Origin: Amaurobius ferox
Taxonomy: Eukaryota; Arthropoda; Arachnida; Araneae; Amaurobiidae
Direction: 5' to 3'
Assembly: GCA_951213105.1 (NCBI GenBank)
Contig: OX578140.1
Span: 118,837,653-118,901,652 of the forward strand
DNA length: 64,000 nucleotides
The position numbers were made by a program, and so were the translations under genes. The notes beneath the pieces were generated by a model. The model was not told the DNA's origin, searched no databases, and saw only the letters and a program-made list of their open reading frames with translations. Below are positions 1 to 10,880 of the stretch, in pieces (the first letter of the stretch is position 1; each line of letters begins with the position of its first letter).

Positions 1-725
1 ACGATATCTCACGAACAAATGAAGCAATTCGAACAAAATTTGATACAAAATTACAATTAGGGAAAGCCGGAAGACTGTTGCTTTTAAACACAATCGAATG
101 TTCAGAACATATCCAAATTTTGAAATAAAATTTTGAAAAAAAATTATCAAAACTTTCAATAAAGTTATGCAACTAATTATTTCTTATATAATTTTCCATT
201 AGAAAACGATTAACATCAACTTTGGATTGCTAGCATGAACAGTTTTTGAGATATTGCACATATTTCAAATAAATTTATCAAAAAAATCACATAAAATTAG
301 ATAAAAAGTATTAATTATTGTGAAATATTTTCACTTTTCATATGTAATATTATAAATTTGTTGTCATTAATCTCGTGGATCTAGTTTGTTCCATTCATGA
401 GAGAAGATACTTTGGGTAACTTTTGTATTTGGACGTCATTAGTCGTTTATCTACTATAAGCTTATTTCTCCATCCATAACGCTTGGTGAAATTTTAGAGG
501 CTAATTTTATGGAATATCGCAAACTTAAGGAGTTTATTTAAATGTTGCCGAATTGACTAAAATGTCACCAAATTGATAAAAATGACACTACATAGAAGGT
601 CCCGGTCGCTTAGACAGCTACTCGAATTTTTGGATGAGTCGGGCGGCCTGGGATTTCAACTACATAGGAGGCTCTGTTTTACAAATTTTTAATCCCGTCC
701 TATGACGGGAGCACATTTTATAAGA
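1..725 (+). repeat. Hairpin-ended interspersed repeat, copy 1 (cut by window edge)
   Basis: The segment opens with the acgatatctcacgaac motif and runs through blocks such as 'ttcattcatgag' and 'ctccatccataacgctt'. The same blocks recur in the same order at 31336-32246 and 35630-36850. The first ~130 bp of the family, including the ACTTTCC hairpin, lie before base 1. A 59-bp SINE tail is inserted at 600-658. I see no coding capacity. Confidence 0.6.
600..658 (+). mobile_element. Tail-only SINE insertion with target duplication
   Basis: These 59 bp contain the shared 3'-tail motif GGATGAGTCGGGCGGCCTGG. They are flanked by direct copies of actacatag(a/g)agg at 587-599 and 659-671 (12 of 13 identical). 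The size and flanks suggest a severely 5'-truncated retroposed copy inside the older repeat. Confidence 0.6.
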
Positions 726-1224
726 AATGCACTTTTTACCTTTGTAACACTTGACGATGCATTTGGCAAATAATCTAGTGAAATATCGCCAACTTGGCAA
801 TAATATATTATACAAAATCAAAGGACTTATATGTTGGGTATATGAGCTCTTGCATTTTAGTTAAAATGTTAAACATGTATTAGCAAATAAGATTTCTTTT
901 AGCAAACTGCTAAAAAAAACTAACATAGTTTAAACCTTTATTTGAAACTTGCATCTCCTTCAAGGAAAATATAACAATTTAAAGTTTGCGATAAAATAAT
1001 TTTAAAAAACTGAAGAATGAAATGCAGACGATTTATTTTTTAATTTACATATTTATTCCCAGTATTATTTCTATTCACTACAAATAAACCTTTTTTTTAA
1101 TATTATACCAAAATAAAGAAGATTAGAAATCATTCAGTGAATCATCAGCATGTTTAGTTCTGAATTGAAAAATTAAGAACACATAACTGGTTGTGCATTA
1201 TAGTATTTTTAACAAATAATGAGC
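726..1224. other. AT-rich spacer, nothing recognised
   Basis: No coding frame, repeat match or RNA gene was recognised here. Confidence 0.4.
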
Positions 1225-2270
1225 TATTCGAATTAACAATGCTCTGTGTAATAAAAATACTGCAGAAACTGTTCGGGATTTTGGACGGCGATATCCAAAC
1301 TTGCCTGAAATTTCACATACATTTGTTTATCAGATAATGAGGAGATTAAGAACTACCGATTCATTTCATCCAAGGCCTAGCTCTGGCAGAAATTGTTTGT
1401 ACATGGAAGATCAAGAAACTGACATCATCGCATATTTTTCTTTCAACTCACGAACAAGCATTCGAAAAGCAAGTAAAAATTTGGGGCTACCTAGGATGTC
1501 AATTGCTAGAACACTTGGAAAATACCATTGGCATCCATTTTGTATTCATGCACTTCATTCCTCTAATTTTGACCAGTGTGTAGCACTCTGCAACTGGTTG
1601 TTAATCCAACAAGACATCAATTCAAACTTTGCTAAGAACATCCTGTGAACTGATGAATGTTTGTTTACAGAAGATGGAGTAATCAATACTCACAATGATC
1701 ATTATTGGGATAATACGAAACCATTTTTTGTCCATGAAATACATCACCAGAGAAAGTTTTCTGTGGTTGTATGGTGCGGGATTTGGAATGGAAAACTGAT
1801 TGGTCCTGTGTTTTATGAAGGGACTCATACAACTTAAAAATACATGCAGCTTATTTTAAACGGTACTGTAATGTATTTTATGGAGATGACAACATTATCG
1901 CTTCTAAAAAACATATATTATCAACAAGATGGCATGCCTGCACACCAGGCTATAATTGTGACAAACTGGCTCAACGAAAACTTTGATAAGCAGTGGATTG
2001 GTTTAAAAGGAATCACAGAATGCCCCCCCCCCCTTCCAGATTCCCTGATTTAACTCCTCGATTTTTACTTATGGGGGTCGTCTTCGAATACTAGTTTATA
2101 ATACTCGCCTACTAAACGCAATTGACCTTAAACAAAAGATAATCGATGCTTGCAACAATATTAGTGGTGAAGAACTCCAAAATATTTACAGAAGCATTAT
2201 TAGAAGAGCTTAGTTATGCATTGGAGTTGAAGGAAAACATTTTGAGAATACTTTGTGAATTGCGTTTTGG
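1225..2270 (+). pseudogene. Decayed Tc1/mariner-superfamily transposase (HTH_29/DUF4817 type)
   Basis: Translation over three frames gives a whole transposase. An N-terminal helix-turn-helix (TAETVRDFGRRYPNLPE, then RRLRTTDSFHPRPSSGR) is followed by a TDE motif near 1652 for the first catalytic Asp. YQQDGMPAH near 1922 carries the second, and a PDxTPxxFYLWG-like block near 2036-2075 the third. A C-terminal segment near 2110-2220 follows. Transposases of this fold cut and paste DNA at TA sites. The gene is dead: a stop follows residue 115 at 1646, another occurs near 1836, and a run of ten C at about 2023-2032 accompanies a frame change. I could not place terminal inverted repeats. Confidence 0.7.
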
Positions 2271-2785
2271 GAATTGTATTTCTAGTATTTGAAACAAAAT
2301 TTGTTCCTTTATATATTTGTTCCTTCCAGTGGTCTTCTATCAATGTATGCATATTTTAATTATGTGCCCCAACCGCATAGTGAGTACCACTACTTTATAT
2401 GATCTCTGTCTGTGTAATGCTTTATTTAGATGCATTTGTGATAAAAAATTTTGACACATATTAACATATTTTTGATCTAAACAATTTCCATTGTCAATTT
2501 GTTTATGATCCCTATTTTCATTGATGAAACAGCCTTTCACATAGTACGGAAAAGTAGCATAAGTCAGATTTTTTCCTTTATCATAATTCAGCTGATTTTA
2601 AAGGTAGAGATATGTGGTTTTTTTTAATGATCTTGTTGCATTAAAAATAAAAATTTTCTGATTGACCAAATTTGTCTAAGGGGGTCATATAAAAATTAAA
2701 AAAGTGTAACTTTTTAAAAATTAATGAGAGGACTATTTCATTAACACAGTCTTATTTTCTACCTTACTTTCAACATTTTTGCAAT
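2271..2785. other. AT-rich spacer, nothing recognised
   Basis: Short chance reading frames only; no family match. Confidence 0.4.
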
Positions 2786-3470
2786 TTACATTGCCCACTT
2801 ATCTCCAACAGGTAAAGAATTAAAGAGCGTTTCAATCTTTTTGGGACACTCTGTATTGTTACTTTGTCTTTGCAGCATGCCCTTTATTTCCTTTATGCTA
2901 TGCAGTATCTCAGATTTTGAAGTGCTGTCAGTTACAGCCATGTCATGTACAATTGATCGAAGAAGCCCATGAGATGCTTGCTGAGAGGCTTCAAATTTAC
3001 TGACTAGGGACAGCACAGCTCTCAGACCTTGCATTCGGCCATCAGAATGGCAAGCTGGATTTCTGGGTCATGAATAGCATCTATGAAGTACTGCGCTGCA
3101 AGGTTTTCACGAACATCCATAGGGTATTCTGCAAAGGATAATTGTGAAAGTTGTTCAATATTCGATGCCAGCTCCTGTAGACTTTCTCCAGATTTTTGAT
3201 GAAGAGACTCTAATTAAATTCTACTGGTTTCCTTCAGATTCTTCTTCTTATAGCAGAGTTCCAGGGCTATGAAGTCCAGACATTTCTTGGTCGGGAGTGT
3301 CTGTAAAATATCAGCTGCAGGACCTCGAAGAGAAGCAGCAAGTTGGCAGGTTTTTATAGTTCCATCCCATTCGTTTGCTACTGTGATGATGTTGAACTGC
3401 TTCGAAAATTCGTCCAAATGCTCTGTCCATTATATGTTGGTGATTTTACTGAGCATTGTGATAGCATGCA
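2786..3470 (-). pseudogene. Ty3/gypsy-like gag remnant
   Basis: On the minus strand the frames read KSPTYNGQ and EFSKQFNIITVANEWDG, then TCQLAASLRGPAADILQTLP. Further on come ESLHQKSGESLQELASNIEQ and MDVRENLAAQYFIDAIHDPE. This is the typical capsid-region layout of Ty3/gypsy Gag. At least one stop (near 3209) and frame changes (near 3020 and 3415) break it. No protease or RT follows on the minus strand, so it is an isolated gag fragment, unrelated in sequence to the gypsy element at 58737-63836 as far as I can read. Confidence 0.62.
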
Positions 3471-3837
3471 TAAATCATTATTAGTGACTAACAATTTTCA
3501 CTCTGCAGCCATTAATCTCTTTTCAAGCTTCTTCACAAGCTCATTGGGAGATGCTTCTCAAAGATTTGGGAAGTCGCAAAAAATCTGGCAACCCTTCTTC
3601 TGAATTGAAATCCTGGAAACCCTAAGCTTACATAATAGACTGCTGACGTCATGATGTTTTCTCCATCAGATCTTCGAAGGAGATGGAAGGAATGGCACCA
3701 GAGAGGGAAAATTATGCTTTTGTAACATTATTATATTTGAATAATATACATAGCATATTTCAGTACAAAATTAATTTTTTTAGCCACAGAGATTTGGCAA
3801 GTTGAAAAAAAAAATCTATTTATTCTTTCACCAATAG

Positions 3838-6800
3838 CAGACCTGCCAACTGTTACGATTTAATCGTATTTAGTACGATAAATCACGAGCAGTACGATAA
3901 TACGATTTTGCCACCAAAAGTACGATTTAAAAAAAAAATACGTTTTTCCCTATTTTTTCCCTTTTTCAGACCGAAGTAGGGAATTTGAAAGGCTTTTGAT
4001 TTCTAACAAATTTCCCTGTCTTTGGTTTTCCAATGGAAACAAACAAAAATAAACCGGCAACTAATCTTTCCCATTTTTTCTCGTCATATTTAAAGCTTCT
4101 GATTGGTCGGCGCTGGAATGTAGACGCGTATTTGCAGTATTGCCAGTTTCGCGATTTTCCCGCTCGATTGAGCTAGTTTTGGCTGGAGGAAAATTTTTCT
4201 GAATGCCGTGCGGGTTGCAAATTTTGGGCTACTTTCAGCTTTTGCTTAGTTCAATGGTATTTTCGCCCAACTGAGCTGGTTTCTGCGACATTGAGCAAAA
4301 ACCGGCAACATTTAACATTGGGACTAGTTTTTATCAATTTTTGTGCGGTAGTTTTGGCGAAGACCTGGCAACACGGGTAGCTATTCCCGTTATCTGCAAA
4401 AAACTCATGCGCGGAGGGAGCACGTGATGTTTTGTCTTTAAAAGTCATGTTAGGCATTTTAACCTTGCCTCATAGCAATGCCCAGTGATACGATTGCTGC
4501 GCCATTCTGATACAAAAAGCAAATTTTAACTGATTTTGCGCCAACACTGCGCCATTTCATGAAAATACCGAAAAACATAATTATTCTCCGTAATTCTCGG
4601 AACGGAGAGAAAGGATTGAATCAGAAATTTCTCACAACAGTGTAAACTACCAACAAAATTAGAGGATTAGATTTCTTTCTTTTCAGACATCTCAAGTTTT
4701 TATCAGCTGTGTGGTTGTTCGGACTAAGACACTACTACCTACAACCTGCTCTCCCGGTGTCTGGAGTCAGCCAGTACTTGACCATGTTACCTGAATGTGA
4801 TAGGGACCGTTGTATTGAATAGAAAAAAGAAAAACTCACCTTCGATTATTTATTTTGAAAGATCTATGTAGGAAAAAAGGAGCCAGTGCTTCCTTTCTGG
4901 AGTGTGGTAGACACAGGGGAGCCAAACATGCACAGAGTTCGTTTGTGTGCACTCTGGTAACTAGGAATTTAAAAGTGGACTAAAATGTCAGAGAAAATCT
5001 ATTTTTTATTCAACATTCTGAAGAAAGGGGAATTTTCAACTTAGGTGAACCGAAAAATAAATAAAATGTACAAAAGTAGTTTAAAAGAACCCAAACCAAA
5101 TTTTAAGCTAAACCCAATTTTTATGACTTAAAAGTTTACGTAGAAATTGGTGGAACGTTTCAATCACTTTATTTTTTATCCTTAGGACTCATAGTGAGCG
5201 GGAAGACGAAAGAAAGCATTTGCAGTGATTGTTTGGTTTATCATTTTCCAATGATGTAATCAAGAAGCACCTCGTTAGAGCGGAGCGTCTTCCAGCTTGA
5301 AATTTGCCGCGTATTTTGCTCTTTTGTTTATTGCAAAGCTCGGAGCAACAAGGTCATTAACACATTGAACTCTCAAAGGGGTCGACATCAGCTGCATTCT
5401 AATGACTCATCGTATTTTAGAAAAATCTTTGAGGAGTGGTATTTTATTTTATAACAGATGTTATTTATTTTATCTGCTGCTCTATTTTTTCGTTTTTTAT
5501 TTCTAAGTTTTCCCTTTTCAGCGGAACTGATTATATAACGACGTACGGAATAATTATATAACGGATGCTAGAAAATAAATAAAACGTCTGTTTGTTTGTT
5601 TTTTTCTCATGCGTAGAATTGAGAAAATATTATTTTCACGAAAATTTTCGATTTCGAGATTTTGATGTCAACATATGTTTTAAGACCTCCTGAACACGTT
5701 TGGGCTATTTTTGGAGTGATGTTCATCTGTGGTCTATCTCCCGTATACATGATATAGCTGCTACAAATAATAATGGATTTTCACGAAACTTTTATATTCG
5801 GCTTTGTTAACGAAAAATCTAGAACTAAATAGAATTTTTTTTTTAATTTGAACGAAAACTTCAAAATTTTTATTTTCTTAACATGGCAGTATAGGACAAA
5901 ATTTAACATAACCATGCATAAAAGAGGTTATGCATGGCTCAATTGATTGCGATTTAATAGTTTCAGTAATTGTAGTGAAAAATAGCCGTAATACAATTTT
6001 TGTGTTCGTGACGCTATATGTCGCCTAGGGGGGGGGGGGGGGGGGGGAGGGCACAAGGGAACATTATCAAACTTGGTATCAATCAAAATATGTTTTCAAA
6101 CCCTTCAAAATGAAGGGTAACATGCTATAATTTGGATCATTTCGAACAATGATACAGATTTTTTTAAATTTTCTTATGAAATTTGAAAATAGAAAAAATC
6201 CAAATTCTATAATTTGGAAAATTCCAGAATCGGTAAAGTCCGGACTGGTCTTTCCAAGTTGTACTGTATATGCAACCAAAATTGTATAAAACATTTCAAG
6301 TTATTTTGAATGGCTTTTTTACACTTTTATATATTCACGGTATTAATTAAATCTAAAGTTATTTTTTAAAATTGGCATTAAAAATAGCAGTATGCAGTAC
6401 CTAGAATTTTGATACAGACAGCAGGGAAAACTCGTGGAATTTCACGCCGTATTAACGGAAGTTTACTGAATTTTTTAATATTTTATTAACGTTTTGAGGA
6501 AATATTTATATGCTTGTTTAGCTTGATTAACTTATAAAATTTCCGTTTCGATTTAATGGGGGATTTCTCTTATTATTTTTTTTAAAAAGGCAAGGTCAGC
6601 CACATATGTTGGTTTAAATAAAAGTTAGATTTATTAATGTTGTTGCAATGTGCGAAAATTGTGTCCTTACCTTTCTTTTTAATAAAAATCAAAAATCCAT
6701 GATGTGCATTATAGTTTTCTAATTGTTTTATATTGATGCATTTTACTAAAGAATTAATATTTTTATTTAATTTTAAATGTTTTATTTAAAAATTAACAAC

Positions 6801-6978
6801 ATAAAAATGTTTGCTGAGGATTGTAATAATTTAATTGGTTTCTCAATAGAATTTTGATGTAGTAGAAAAAAAATCCCTACAGCTGATTATCAAGAATTTA
6901 CATAGCTGAAATATATCGCGCGTACATTATCGCGTGCGTTGTGTTACGCTTTTTGTCTCTGAGAGGTTGGCAGGTCTG
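3838..6978. mobile_element. 3.1-kb DNA transposon, unassigned, CAGACCTGCCAAC termini
   Basis: The left end CAGACCTGCCAACTGTT (from 3838) is answered in inverted orientation by ...GAGGTTGGCAGGTCTG ending at 6978. The direct copy caatag flanks both sides (3832-3837 and 6979-6984). Together these mark a cut-and-paste insertion 3,141 bp long. I found no transposase reading frame. Inside are AT-rich DNA, a G run at 6028-6047 and a CG-rich patch near 6915-6950. A 6-bp duplication with 13-bp TIRs does not let me name the superfamily. Confidence 0.6.
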
Positions 6979-7088
6979 CAATAGTGAAATTCACAATTGG
7001 TAGCATAATGTCAGCATATTGGTATAATATTGTTATACTGCATTATAAATGTTAAAAAATATAAAAATAATTTTATTGCAAATGTTAC

Positions 7089-7253
7089 CTGATTGTAAAG
7101 TGCATATAACTCATCATGAGTAAATTCCATGTTTACTTTTGCTGGACCACTAGATGAATCTAAAGTCAACTCTATTAAACCAACAGGCTTTTTCAGCTTT
7201 GACATTGTAGACTGTGCTAATTGCAAGCGGAGTTCCCAATTAACATCTATTAA
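7089..7253 (-). CDS. COMMD10: COMMD10-like gene, COMM-domain exon
   Basis: A 165-bp exon of 55 codons. A TTTTTAG acceptor precedes TTA ATA GAT and a CAG|GTAACA donor ends it; it is phase 0 at both ends and has no internal stop. The peptide contains LIDVNWELRLQLAQS, then KLKKPVGLIELTL, then NMEFTHDELYALYNQ. This is the COMM-domain pattern: the conserved W after LxDVN, the KLKxP turn, the Lxx-Lxx-L strand and the EFTHDEL helix start. It fits COMMD10 best because of the final FYN/LYN motif. The COMM domain mediates assembly of the COMMD ring in the Commander complex. Only about 12 residues of the family C-terminus remain, and I did not find that last exon in 1-7000, so it may lie outside the window. 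Confidence 0.82.
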
Positions 7254-7373
7254 CTAAAAATGAAAAATAAATGTTATATTTTTATATAAATGTTTATATA
7301 AAATTCCTATATATTTCTAAATATTTATATAAAATTCATTTATAACTGATAATAAGATATTCATTATTACGAG

Positions 7374-7604
7374 GGATATCCAGAAAGTAAGTTTCGTTTA
7401 CAAATATTGCTGTTGCAGTATTGCAATCGTAATAGTGTGCATGTATGCCAAGTTAGTTGATTCTTTGACAAGGAACTAATGCAGTTTTCAGACATTTGAG
7501 CAGCATGCATCGTGGTATATGTTTATAATGTTTAAGAAAATCAAGCTGCCAGCTGCATGTGAAAAGCAGCCTCTGATTTGTTTTTTGAATATGAGGAATA
7601 TTAA
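7374..7604 (+). pseudogene. mariner element, 5' part (terminal repeat and transposase start)
   Basis: The segment starts with acgagggatatccagaaag, a mariner-type terminal repeat. From about 7535 it reads KKIKLPAACEKQPLICFLNM, the N-terminal helix-turn-helix start of a SETMAR-like mariner transposase. It stops at a TTAA (7601-7604), where a 1,058-bp sequence has been inserted. Confidence 0.62.
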
Positions 7605-8662
7605 CACAGGTGTACCATTAGTGAATGTCACTCACAGCCGGGTGGCTCATAGGTGAGCTGCCACTTGAATTGGTTCTGAGGACGGGTGTCTCATATATAA
7701 GTTTGAAATAATATTAATTTATTTAGTATTTTTTAATGCTAATAGATGGAGCCTTATGTCCACTACAGTTGATTGTATCATGAGTCTAGAATGTTGATCT
7801 TGGATTTGTTCAAGTGTTTTGTATTTTTGATATTTTGGTTCAATGTGGAAGCCAGAACTGTGAGTAATATAAACAAACTAAGTCCCAGAACTGTGAGTAA
7901 TATAAACAAACTAAGCTGGCTCTTTAAATGTTGCATGTGGTATACGCATTCTCGTGTTCCCAGCCTTCCTGAATATATTAATTTTTTAGAGATGGGGGTA
8001 TTTTTGTAGTTTGGGTATTCAGTCGTTTAGTATCTTTTGTGCTTTTTGCAGTGTATAGAGATATTTTGGAAGAAATTAATGATATGCAAAGGCTAGAAGA
8101 AGACGTTTTTTATTAGAAGAGATCATTCGTATTGTCAATTAATTTGAGTTATTCAGATGATAGTAATGAATCTTTTCTTTCGTAAAATGATAGTTTTGTG
8201 CAATGCATTGTCTTAGCAATGTATTCATTGCTTGTATCCCTGTTTTAAAGATTATCATGCAAAATCAAACTTTTAAACATTGTTACATTATATTGTAAAT
8301 AGTCTTTGCTACATATTTTCTACTAATTTTTGTTTTCATTAATTATTGTGTTGATTAAATTCCTAATTTTTAAATTTTTTTCTTAAATGTTTAAATCAAT
8401 TAAGTCAATTTTTTATGATCTTCATATAATTTTTAAAAGAAAATATAACCCTAAAACTATGATATTTATGTACATGATTACTTCAATAATCAGCTAAGGC
8501 TATACGAAAAAATGAAACAACAATTGAAAGTCTTTTTATTCGATTTTTATTTTTCAGTTAGGCTTAGTTATGCAAAAAGCTTTGTCCTCTGTGATCAGTG
8601 TATTTCGACCCCGCTTCGTCCTGAACGAGCGTCCCAGACAGCATTGCACCGTCGCGAAAGGG
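7605..8662. mobile_element. TTAA-flanked insertion splitting the mariner
   Basis: TTAA occurs at 7601-7604 and again at 8663-8666. Skipping the interval with one TTAA rejoins the mariner reading frame without a break at NIKPVEIH. A TTAA duplication is the hallmark of piggyBac and Kolobok elements. The right end, read inward, starts CCCTTTCGCGACGG, which is piggyBac-like; the left end (CACAGGTGTACC) does not match it well. Inside is a 31-32-bp tandem pair at about 7852-7915. No transposase was found, so the copy is non-autonomous or eroded. Confidence 0.55.
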
Positions 8663-8881
8663 TTAAACCAGTTGAAATTCATTGTGAAATATGACATATA
8701 TGAAGCACATGCAATAAGGATTTCAATGGTATGGAAATAGGTGTGACTTTTTCAAATGAAGAATGAAAAAATGTGCACAATGATGAATGGAGCGGGAAAC
8801 TGTCTATTGTGAATGAAGATTTGGTGCATGCAGTTGACGAGAAGATTAGAGAAAACAGACAGTTCACCACTGTTATGACTA
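8663..8881 (+). pseudogene. mariner element, continued transposase fragment
   Basis: The reading resumes with VEIHCEI, a stop, and EAHAIR-like sequence. It then gives NVHNDEWSGKLSIVNEDL and HAVDEKIRENRQFTT, the linker and second HTH of a mariner transposase. Three or more stops occur. The catalytic DDD domain is absent; the copy is lost after 8881. Confidence 0.65.
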
Positions 8882-9639
8882 TTTGAATTTTGTTATTTAT
8901 TGAAGTTATTTTTAGATTATATTAGGTTTATTTCTTTCATAACTATTATTTTACTTAGTTTTAGGTGGTATTCCGATATCCAATACCAATTATCAGTTTT
9001 GCCGATACATCCGTATTTTCTTGATCTAACAATGATAAACCAATATTTGAGAACTGGTAAACTGATAGATCTGATATTTTGTTTTTCTTCTTTTTTTTTA
9101 TACTTCAGCATTGAGGAAATGGTCTTTCTTTAACTGCCTTTCATTCTGAAACACAAAGGTAAACACTGGAGGTCAGGGATTTGTCAGATCCTATGCATCT
9201 GCATCATGAAGGCTAAAGGGAAAGAGGGGAAACGAAATAGGCTGCTCCAGAGAAAAATGACAAATGATTTCTCGGAAGAGAGATTCCACTTTAGTGGCGC
9301 TGCTGTTAGTACCGTCCTTATTGTTCCATTCAAATAGCATTAGGTCGATTAAAAGTTTATTTGATTTTATTTATTCCTTTAATATCAGTACTTCTATTTT
9401 CTCAAAATATGGTTTCTAGTGCATGTTGTTAGTGCTGGTTGTAAATCGGGGTATGTCAGTGACAGAAAACAACATAAAAGTGAAAGTAAAAAACGTTCAA
9501 AACATTAACGTATAACAAATTTGGGGCTCAAGATCACAGCTCCGGAGGGCTTTTGGTACATGCAGAGAACTTCTAAACTTTTTACTTTATAAATAAATAA
9601 TATATTAAGACTTTAAAGGATGTAATTTTTACTTTCCCT
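8882..9639. other. Spacer, nothing recognised
   Basis: Reading frames near 8900-9133 are low-complexity. No match to a gene or to the other repeats was seen. Confidence 0.35.
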
Positions 9640-10375
9640 GCAATACATGGTAATGTATAGGGAAAGTATTGGAATCATGCCGAAAATCACAACTCGAGTT
9701 TTCGACGAATCTACACGTTTCGAGACCTCTAGAATACGAAAAAACTATTTTTAGCATGATGTCTGTCTGTCTGTCTGTGCAGATTTTGTATCCACTCTAA
9801 CTATAAAACTAATGGACCGAATTTCACAAAATTTTGTAGGTAAGTCACTTGTGGTCGGGGCTGGTGCTGATTAGTTTTGGGTACGATTCGGAATAAAAGA
9901 ACCCGCCTTTTTTGTGAAATGGCCCGCAAAAGTTTGTATCCACTGTAGCTGAAAAACTAATGGACCGAATTTCACAAAATTCGATAGATGAGTCACGTAT
10001 AGGTCACCCTGGTGCTGATTAGATTTTGGTACGATTCGGAAAAAAATAACCTGAGTTTTTTTTGCAGAATGGCCCGCAAAAATTATCAAAATCTAAACTA
10101 AAAAGCTACGTATGCTCAAATATATCCATTAAATGCTTGTTTAATGCGTAATTTTTAACGAAGAAAAGAATAAGACCAACCCCATTACATTAGGACTAGC
10201 CGTTCTCGAGATATATTAGTTTTTTTCGTATTTTTCCACGCCACCTTTGAAAATAAGTCCAGTTATCAAAGGAGAACGAAAATTGGATTAAAAGTGAATT
10301 AAATTTAATTGAAATAAATAGAACGTGGATATAAGTTTGCAGGGAAAGTCATGTGCTGCCCACATCAAATTTTTT
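9640..10375 (+). repeat. Hairpin-ended interspersed repeat, copy 2 (variant)
   Basis: It starts with a hairpin whose stems are TACTTTCCCTGCA and GGGAAAGTA (9632-9670), continues with 'ctcgagttttcgacg', and ends in gggaaagtcatgtgctgccc at about 10335-10360. A block ending in 'aatggcccgcaaaa' is repeated internally (9780-9930 and 9935-10085). The same family, inverted, lies at 55850-57990. Confidence 0.6.
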
Positions 10376-10479
10376 AAAGCTATTTGCACATTTTAAAATT
10401 TAAAATAAAAACTAATATTATCAGTCTTCAATTAATTAACATTTTATTTTTGTTTAAAAAATTTTATCACACACAAAAT

Positions 10480-10548
10480 ATAGGGGCCCTGTAAAATTTG
10501 GGGCCCAGGGTTGCGTGGCCCGAAGACCCGTACGTTAATCAGGCCCTG
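10480..10548. mobile_element. hAT-like terminal fragment
   Basis: The segment ends taatcaggccctg at 10548. Read from that end inward it gives CAGGGCCTGATTAACG, a common hAT terminal form. No matching left end or 8-bp duplication of tctatgag was found, so it is probably a truncated remnant. Confidence 0.35.
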
Positions 10549-10880
10549 TCTATGAGAAGTTCGTTTTACATGAATGTCTTGATAACCCCTGGTCCTAGAA
10601 ACTCGAGACATGGATTAAATTCTATTTTATGATCCACAAACGTTCCTGAAATTCAGTGCACCAGTTAGATGAGGCCATAAAAAAGAAGTCTCAAAAATTC
10701 TCTGTTCCCACACCCTCAAATCTTGTCTATGGGAGATTCTTTTTACATAAATGTCTCGATAACCCCTGGTCCTGGAAACTCGAGACATGGATTACATTTT
10801 AAGTAGGGCTATTTTATGACTACCCACAAAATTTCATGAAATTCGGTGCACCAGTTCTCCCATGATGAGACAGACACACA
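10549..10880 (+). repeat. Two direct units of about 180 bp
   Basis: The block tctatgag...gataacccctggtcct...ctcgagacatggatta (from 10549) recurs from 10729 with scattered differences. Each unit ends with a cacaaa...gaaattc(a/g)gtgcaccagtt block. It looks like a short tandem duplication with no coding capacity. Confidence 0.6.

Noticed and set aside
1..7000. Final COMMD10 exon (family C-terminus like LExIQxQLDxL)
   Set aside because: I searched the minus strand by eye and found no convincing match after an acceptor; it probably lies outside the window.
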